Assembly: GCF_963693435.1 (NCBI RefSeq)
Contig: NZ_OY856306.1
Coordinates: forward strand, 62,001 to 126,000
DNA: 64,000 nt
Direction of reading: 5' to 3'
Origin: Pasteurella atlantica
Lineage (GTDB): Bacteria; Pseudomonadota; Gammaproteobacteria; Enterobacterales; Pasteurellaceae
The position numbers were made by a program, and so were the translations under genes. This document shows positions 59,220 through 64,000 of this stretch, one piece after another; within the stretch, counting starts at the first letter, position 1; each line of letters opens with the position of its first letter. Under the pieces are notes generated by a model. It worked only from the letters and a program-made list of their open reading frames with translations, searched no databases and was not told where the DNA came from.

Positions 59220-59825
59220 TTAATCTTTAGAAAAAGTAGGTAAAGAAAGTTGCCATTTTATTGCAGTTAAACGAATAGCTAATACGACAGCTATGCCTAC
59301 CAATACATTTACAAAACGTGGTAAGTGAGAATAATCTAATAAACAGTATACGGTAGCGCCCATAATACAAGCAGAGGCATAAATTTCTTTTTGAAAAATA
59401 AAGGGAATTTGACCTGCCAATACATCTCGAATTGCACCACCACCACATCCTGTGAGGGTTCCCATTAACACTGCAACAGTAGGAGAAAATCCATAATGCA
59501 GTGCCTTTTCAGCCCCCATAATAGCAAAAAATGCTAATCCAAAAGCATCAGAAACGGGCAAGATATACCAAGGTAGACGGGTAGGTTTTTTAGTGAATAC
59601 AATCATTAGTATACAAGTTGCAATGACCACCCAAATATAGTTATTATCAGTAAGCCAAAAAACAGGAACATCTAATACAATATCTCGAATAGTTCCCCCT
59701 CCAATGGCAACAACACTCGCCAACACTAAAACCCCGACAGCATCCATTTTTAATCTAAATGCCATTGAAACACCAGAAACCGCAAAAATAGCCGTACCAA
59801 GCAGATCGACAATATATAGAAACAT
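59220..59825 (-). CDS. TRIC-type cation channel family protein (YicG-like)
   Basis: 201 aa with seven membrane segments in two similar halves, each with the family glycine motif (AIGGGTIRDIVLD and CGGGAIRDVLAGQIPF). Bacterial TRIC (UPF0126) proteins form trimeric monovalent-cation channels. An uptake signal and metJ lie upstream, on the same strand. Confidence 0.88.
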   Translation of the reverse strand: MFLYIVDLLGTAIFAVSGVSMAFRLKMDAVGVLVLASVVAIGGGTIRDIVLDVPVFWLTDNNYIWVVIATCILMIVFTKKPTRLPWYILPVSDAFGLAFFAIMGAEKALHYGFSPTVAVLMGTLTGCGGGAIRDVLAGQIPFIFQKEIYASACIMGATVYCLLDYSHLPRFVNVLVGIAVVLAIRLTAIKWQLSLPTFSKD

Positions 59826-59882
59826 TTATTCTCCTTTAAAATCAAGCGGTAAGATAGTTATCAAAATTTTCAAATTGATTCT

Positions 59883-60200
59883 TTAGTATTGCCAGTCTTT
59901 TGGATCAATACCTAGTTCTTGCATTTTTAACTTCGCTTCTTCTGGAATTTCATCGTGACGGGCTTTCATTAAATCTTCATCTGTTGGAAGGGGTTGCCCT
60001 GTAAAAGCATGTAAGAAAGCCTCACAAAGCAATTCACTATTGGTTGCGTGGCGGAGATTATTTATTTGACGACGAGTTCGCTCATTCGTTAAAATTTCTA
60101 GTACTTTCACTGGAATAGAAACGGTGACTTTACGAACATGTTCACTTTTCTTACCATGCTCAACATAAGGGCTAATATATTCGCCACTCCAATCTGCCAT
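59883..60200 (-). CDS. metJ: Methionine repressor MetJ
   Basis: 105 aa ribbon-helix-helix repressor, near-identical in layout to E. coli MetJ ([30 protein letters not shown]...). The beta-ribbon KKVTVSI-type segment contacts DNA; AdoMet is corepressor. Its own promoter carries a tandem met-box, so it is autoregulated. The usual divergent metB is not present; IS debris lies upstream. Confidence 0.97.
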   Translation of the reverse strand: MADWSGEYISPYVEHGKKSEHVRKVTVSIPVKVLEILTNERTRRQINNLRHATNSELLCEAFLHAFTGQPLPTDEDLMKARHDEIPEEAKLKMQELGIDPKDWQY

Positions 60201-60236
60201 TTAAGGGATCCTTATAATTAATAAATTTCAAGGTTC

Positions 60237-60265
60237 ATTCTAACAAATAATGAATATAGCCGTCT
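60237..60265 (-). promoter_or_regulatory. metJ promoter
   Basis: On the minus strand: -10 TAGAAT (60237-60242), 17-bp spacer, weak -35 AGACGG (60260-60265). The -35 is covered by the met-box. Confidence 0.5.
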
Positions 60266-60273
60266 AGACTTCT
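60258..60273 (-). promoter_or_regulatory. MetJ operator, two tandem met-boxes
   Basis: On the plus strand: AGCCGTCT directly followed by AGACTTCT, each 7 of 8 bases identical to the met-box consensus AGACGTCT. MetJ binds at least two adjacent boxes. The site overlaps the -35 of metJ and also the last codon of the IS transposase relic. Confidence 0.8.
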
Positions 60274-60485
60274 TATTTGTTTTTTAATAATAAATTCATT
60301 GCAAAATGCCTAAATATTGCCATATATTCAGGGGCATTTTCTAGACAAATTCTTGATTCATCTTCTTTAAAAATTACATCAAGCACCCAGTATGAACTGT
60401 TTTCAATACTCCAATGACTTCTTATTGCTTTTGCTACCATCTCAGGTGCAATAAGCAAAGAGCTTATAGTAAGAAACTTCTTCAC
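60273..60485 (-). pseudogene. ISAs1-family transposase, C-terminal fragment
   Basis: 70 codons: KAIRSHWSIENSSYWVLDVIFKEDESRICLENAPEYMAIFRHFAMNLL is the conserved C-terminal DDE-region segment of ISAs1/H-repeat transposases. No terminal repeat or N-terminal part is visible around it, so it is a truncated relic, distinct from the one at 52.8 kb. It ends within the metJ operator. Confidence 0.8.
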
Positions 60486-60554
60486 TTTTTTTCTTTGATT
60501 GTTCTTTTCCTTACCACTTCTATAATTGTGCTCAAATTTACCTTGCTCAATTAA

Positions 60555-60743
60555 GAATGGCGTATCTCGGTGAGTTTTACGGTAAATAACCTATCTAAAT
60601 GGAGAATCCAAGCAAGCGTAGAATTTGCAGATTTTATCGCAAAAGAAGAACTCGGTTATGAGTTCAATGAAGAGGAATTTGTTGCGGTTAAAGTTCGTAA
60701 AACCAATACCAATACCTTAATAGTATCTATATCAACAATGTAA
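60555..60743 (+). pseudogene. Orphan C-terminal coding fragment, unknown
   Basis: 62 codons open from a TAA with no start codon or ribosome-binding site: EWRISVSFTVNNLSKWRIQ..., then an acidic stretch (EELGYEFNEEEF) and a Thr/Asn-rich end. The composition is protein-like, but I recognise no family. It probably is the tail of a gene cut by the IS insertion or by a deletion. The remainder of 60486-60857 has no gene I can support. Confidence 0.3.
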
Positions 60744-60857
60744 TTTATTGGTTTTATTAGATTCTGGTTCCTATCTTGCTTTAATTAAAGTATGACCTTC
60801 CCCCCCCTTTTTAAGAGAGCTATTTTTTAACAATATAGCTTTTAGTCTGTTTGTAAA

Positions 60858-61700
60858 TTATTGTACTCTTCGTATGTATTCCAAGTGAGATTGTTTGTCA
60901 AATAACGCTTGTTGGTCATTCAGCATAAATCCGCCGAGTGATTTAGATAAGCTTTCTACTGTGCTGATCATCAATCGTAAATTTGTAACATCATTTCCAG
61001 CTGATGGAATATACATAAAAAAGAGAAGACCAATTGTTGAAAATGAGTGTATTTTATCGAGATCAAATACCCCAGGTTGCATCATATTAGCAACACTGAA
61101 GATAATTGGACTCGCACTGTTATCAATATGACGATGAAAAATTTTATGTTCACCATATTGAAACCCCATTTCTTCGAGCTTTTGAACAATTTCTTCACCA
61201 GAAAATTCTTTATTTTCAGGAGCAACAAGATAAAGGGTAATAATTTTCTCTTCTGTTGTCTTCTCTTGAGTCTGTGTTACCTCTGGTGCTTGTTTTTCTA
61301 CCTCTACCTCTTCTTCCTCATTTTTAATTGTGTCTTGAGTATTAAATAAGGATAATTGTCTCTCTTCTACTTTTTGTTTTTGCTTCTCTTTTTCTTTCGC
61401 ATTTTTCTTATTGTTTAAACGTATTTTTATTTTATTGACAGACTTTTCAACTGTAGAGTTTTCATTATTTTCTGACAATTGTTTTGTCGACGTGTCATCT
61501 TGTACATTGTCATACTTCTCATTCTGAGATAAATGAGAAAAAGAGAGTTCATTTAATGGTGTGATGGGTTGTTGTGGACGACTAGCAAAGTCATTTTCAA
61601 ATATATGGGATTTTTCTCTGCGAGAAGACAAGATTGAATAACCAATTAACAATGTAATCAGTATTCCAGCTAAAATAAAGAAAATAATTGAGAGTTCCAT
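60858..61700 (-). CDS. zipA: Cell division protein ZipA
   Basis: 280 aa. N-terminal membrane anchor (LSIIFFILAGILITLLIGYSIL), a charged, low-complexity linker rich in Lys and Glu (about 30-150), and the C-terminal FtsZ-binding domain (from about 152; IITLYLVAPENKEFSGEEIVQKLEEMGFQYGE... FFMYIPSAG). It tethers FtsZ to the membrane through the SSIPGFLKK tail of FtsZ in this window. Divergent from cysZ, as in E. coli. ligA, the usual next gene, is missing. Confidence 0.95.
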   Translation of the reverse strand: MELSIIFFILAGILITLLIGYSILSSRREKSHIFENDFASRPQQPITPLNELSFSHLSQNEKYDNVQDDTSTKQLSENNENSTVEKSVNKIKIRLNNKKNAKEKEKQKQKVEERQLSLFNTQDTIKNEEEEVEVEKQAPEVTQTQEKTTEEKIITLYLVAPENKEFSGEEIVQKLEEMGFQYGEHKIFHRHIDNSASPIIFSVANMMQPGVFDLDKIHSFSTIGLLFFMYIPSAGNDVTNLRLMISTVESLSKSLGGFMLNDQQALFDKQSHLEYIRRVQ

Positions 61701-61796
61701 TGCATCCTCTTTTGTCTTATAGTATGTACTTTGAAAAATGATATGAATAGCTTACCATATTTCTAAGAATATTTTAAAAATATAAGGAAAAATATT

Positions 61797-62597
61797 ATGA
61801 TTTTATTACTTCCACCTTCTCAAAATCAGTTTGAGGCAGGGATTTATTATTTTACTTTTGGATGGCGTTTGATTTTTCAGCGAAAATTACTTCCTTTTAT
61901 TTTGTTTCCATTACTGATTAATATTACGCTGATTATAGGTTTAGTATGGTTATTTATTGTTAACCTTAATGATTGGTTAAATTCTCTTGTAAGCTTTATG
62001 CCTAGCTGGTTAGATTGGATAACCGTGATATTGATCCCTATTGCAATTTTGGGTTTAATGCTCTTTTTCTATTTTACTTTCACAACACTAGCCAATTTTA
62101 TTGCTGCGCCTTTTAATGGCTTATTGGCAGAAAAAGTGGAACTTCAATTAACGGGGGAACTGTTATTAGATACTTCTTTTGCCGATATATTAAAAGACAT
62201 TCCAAGAATGCTTAAACGAGAATGGCAAAAAATGATGTATGCACTTCCTAGATTAGTTATTTTATTTACATTAGGCTTTGTACCTCTTTTAGGACAAACG
62301 GTGATCCCTATATTATTATTTATATTGGGATGTTGGTTAGTTGCAATTCAATATTGTGACTATCCTTTTGATAATCATAAAATTAGCTTTATTAGGATGC
62401 AAAAAGCATTATCTGAACATAAAGTAATGAACTTAACTTTTGGTACACTGATAAGCATTGCCACATTAATTCCAGTAATTAATTTAGTTATTATGCCTGT
62501 TGCGGTGTGTGGTGCAACTGCAATGTGGACACAAGAATACCGTACTTTCTTTTTAAATAGTGATTTAGGGGAGTTTTATGATAGAAAAAAAGAGTAA
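61797..62597 (+). CDS. cysZ: Sulfate transporter CysZ
   Basis: 266 aa, four or more membrane segments, family motifs GIYYFTFGWRLIFQRKLLPFILFPLLIN and CDYPFDNHKISF. It imports sulfate for cysteine synthesis. AAGGAA precedes the ATG. 97 bases separate it from divergent zipA. Confidence 0.93.
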   Translation: MILLLPPSQNQFEAGIYYFTFGWRLIFQRKLLPFILFPLLINITLIIGLVWLFIVNLNDWLNSLVSFMPSWLDWITVILIPIAILGLMLFFYFTFTTLANFIAAPFNGLLAEKVELQLTGELLLDTSFADILKDIPRMLKREWQKMMYALPRLVILFTLGFVPLLGQTVIPILLFILGCWLVAIQYCDYPFDNHKISFIRMQKALSEHKVMNLTFGTLISIATLIPVINLVIMPVAVCGATAMWTQEYRTFFLNSDLGEFYDRKKE

Positions 62598-62703
62598 ATT
62601 TATAAATAAAATATAAAATGCTATTTAATTAAACAGGATAAGCGGTGCGATCTTAATTAAAATTTGCTAAAATACTCTCCTATATTTAGATTAGAGGCTT
62701 ATA

Positions 62704-63030
62704 ATGGAAACAATAGAGAAAATCAAAAAACAAATTACAGAAAATCCTGTTCTTATTTATATGAAAGGATCACCAAAATTTCCTTCTTGTGGTTTTTCAG
62801 CTCGAGCAGTAGAAGCATTGATAGGATGCAAAGTTCCTTTTGGATATGTAGATATTTTAACTAATCCTGATATTCGTTCAGAATTACCAAAATATGCACA
62901 ATGGCCAACTTTTCCACAACTTTGGGTTAAAGGTGAATTAGTAGGTGGTTGTGATATTATTTTAGAAATGTATCAAAAAGGTGAGCTTCAAAAACTATTA
63001 AAAGAAGCGACTGAAGAAAATCCAGCTTAA
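62704..63030 (+). CDS. grxD: Monothiol glutaredoxin Grx4
   Basis: 108 aa with the monothiol active site CGFS (FPSCGFSARAVEAL) and the GSH-binding region WPTFPQLWVKGELVGGCDII. It carries and delivers [2Fe-2S] clusters, fitting with erpA and ygfZ elsewhere in the window. AGAGG precedes the ATG. An uptake signal lies in its 5' region (62640-62646). Confidence 0.97.
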   Translation: METIEKIKKQITENPVLIYMKGSPKFPSCGFSARAVEALIGCKVPFGYVDILTNPDIRSELPKYAQWPTFPQLWVKGELVGGCDIILEMYQKGELQKLLKEATEENPA

Positions 63031-63043
63031 TTTTAGTATTTAT

Positions 63044-63075
63044 AACCCCTATTACTTTACAAAAGAATAGGGGTT
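63044..63075 (+). terminator. Terminator after grxD
   Basis: A 10-bp stem (AACCCCTATT and complement) with a 12-nt loop followed by TTTTTAA on the plus strand. Confidence 0.8.
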
Positions 63076-63094
63076 TTTAATTACATAAATTATA

Positions 63095-64000
63095 TTACTC
63101 AACCGTTACTGCTTTTGCTAAATTACGAGGTTGATCAACATCAGTGCCTTTAATTAAGGCGATGTGATAAGACAATAATTGTAATGGCACGGTGTAGAAA
63201 ATCGGTGCCGTAACCTGATCGACTTTTGGCATTACTAACGTTTTGAAATTATCTGAATCCGTAAAACCAGCATCTTTATCCGCAAAGATATAAAGCTGTC
63301 CGCCTCTGGCACTCACTTCTTCAATATTTGATTTTACTTTTTCTAATAAATCATTTTCAGGAGCAATTACCACCACTGGCATATCGCTATCAATCAAGGC
63401 TAATGGACCGTGTTTTAATTCACCTGCGGCGTAAGCTTCTGCGTGAATATAAGAAATCTCTTTTAATTTCAATGCTGATTCCATTGCGATAGGATAAAAC
63501 TCACCACGTCCTAAGAATAGAGTATGGTGTTTTTCGGCGAAATCTTGTGATAATTTTTCAATTTCTTTGTCAAACACTAACGCACTTTCAATTTGTGCGG
63601 GTAAGCGTTGTAAAGATTGCACGATTTGCTTCTCTTCTTGTTCGCTCAATGTCCCTTTTAAACGCCCAATTGCAGTATTTAAAAGTAATAAACAAGTTAA
63701 TTGAGTGGTAAAAGCTTTGGTTGACGCAACACCAATTTCTACGCCCGCTTTTGTCATAAAGGCAAAGTCAGATTCACGCACTAATGATGAACTTGCCACG
63801 TTACAAATCACCATTGATGACATAAACCCTGATTCTTGTGCTAAACGTAATGCTGCCAACGTATCTGCGGTTTCCCCCGATTGTGAAAGGGTAATCAATA
63901 AGCTATTTGGACGAGTCACAAATTTACGATAGCGGAATTCAGAGGCAATTTCCACATCACAACTTACGCCAGCAATAGACTCAAACCAGTAGCGAGCCAC
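63095..64000 (-). CDS. glmS: Glucosamine-6-phosphate synthase, C-terminal half (runs off the right edge)
   Basis: 301 codons to the edge, ending with the conserved LAKAVTVE. It covers the isomerase half: two SIS domains with [57 protein letters not shown]. The N-terminal glutaminase domain lies beyond the window, so the true start is not visible. First step of the hexosamine path that GlmU completes. Confidence 0.97.
   Translation of the reverse strand: MARYWFESIAGVSCDVEIASEFRYRKFVTRPNSLLITLSQSGETADTLAALRLAQESGFMSSMVICNVASSSLVRESDFAFMTKAGVEIGVASTKAFTTQLTCLLLLNTAIGRLKGTLSEQEEKQIVQSLQRLPAQIESALVFDKEIEKLSQDFAEKHHTLFLGRGEFYPIAMESALKLKEISYIHAEAYAAGELKHGPLALIDSDMPVVVIAPENDLLEKVKSNIEEVSARGGQLYIFADKDAGFTDSDNFKTLVMPKVDQVTAPIFYTVPLQLLSYHIALIKGTDVDQPRNLAKAVTVE

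Noticed and set aside
60800-60807. A C8 homopolymer, a possible phase-variation tract
   Set aside because: It lies outside any gene and any promoter I can support, about 50 bases beyond the zipA stop.

Overview
The window is chromosomal DNA of an AT-rich gammaproteobacterium, almost certainly a member of the Pasteurellaceae. The core proteins (RelA, PurR, MnmC, ErpA, MetJ, ZipA, the dcw cell-wall cluster) are of gammaproteobacterial type. The sequence is also peppered with DNA-uptake-signal cores AAGCGGT/ACCGCTT, often followed by an AT-rich extension containing TTTGCAA, as in the Actinobacillus-type branch of the family. The species cannot be fixed from the sequence.

Layout. 1-2.1 kb: the promoter-proximal end of a leftward rRNA operon (leader with boxA, 16S, tRNA-Glu in the spacer; 23S lies off the left edge). 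2.2-11.3 kb: mutM, an accessory AAA_14/DUF4143 ATPase, potD with a TTG start, a redox trio (AhpD-like protein, ygaV, ygaP), nhaA, a D-2-hydroxyacid dehydrogenase, upp and rplM-rpsI. 11.3-25.5 kb: ppc, yicC, ygfZ, mnmC, a 26-residue membrane peptide gene, purR, a DedA gene, rnhA, cvpA, ubiX, relA, rnm and rph. 25.7-36.2 kb: the distal half of the dcw cluster (murD-ftsW-murG-murC-ddlB-ftsQ-ftsA-ftsZ-lpxC). The proximal half (mraZ to mraY) is not upstream of murD; holB lies there instead, divergently. 36.3-43.1 kb: holB, an 11-residue-repeat lipoprotein, ftsY, a CRP-controlled glucose-type PTS gene, rsmD and glmU.

43.2-47.9 kb is the main accessory region. It has a two-gene operon of tiny membrane proteins, then leftward genes for an ADP-ribosylglycohydrolase, a membrane-less FtsK motor, a DUF1643 protein whose promoter contains ten AATTA repeats, a PP2C phosphatase, and a broken WYL-type regulator. 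This is the best candidate for an undescribed system: a partly decayed ADP-ribose/phosphorylation locus with a probable phase-variable promoter.

47.9-64 kb: erpA (with a terminator-like hairpin at the 5' end of its mRNA), dcuB, tmk, mltG, three identical tRNA-Lys genes, yggT, an internally deleted ISAs1-family element, phased repeats next to ssrA that look like a mobile-element attachment arm, ssrA, rpoH, a SIMPL protein, a YejF-like ABC ATPase, a peptide transporter, a TRIC channel, metJ with its own operator, ISAs1 and orphan gene debris, zipA, cysZ, grxD and the C-terminal half of glmS. Stretches of more than 300 bases without an intact gene are 4271-4575 (promoter and repeated motif), 17964-18277 (the 26-residue gene), 52614-53378 (IS and attachment debris) and 60201-60857 (operator, IS and orphan debris).
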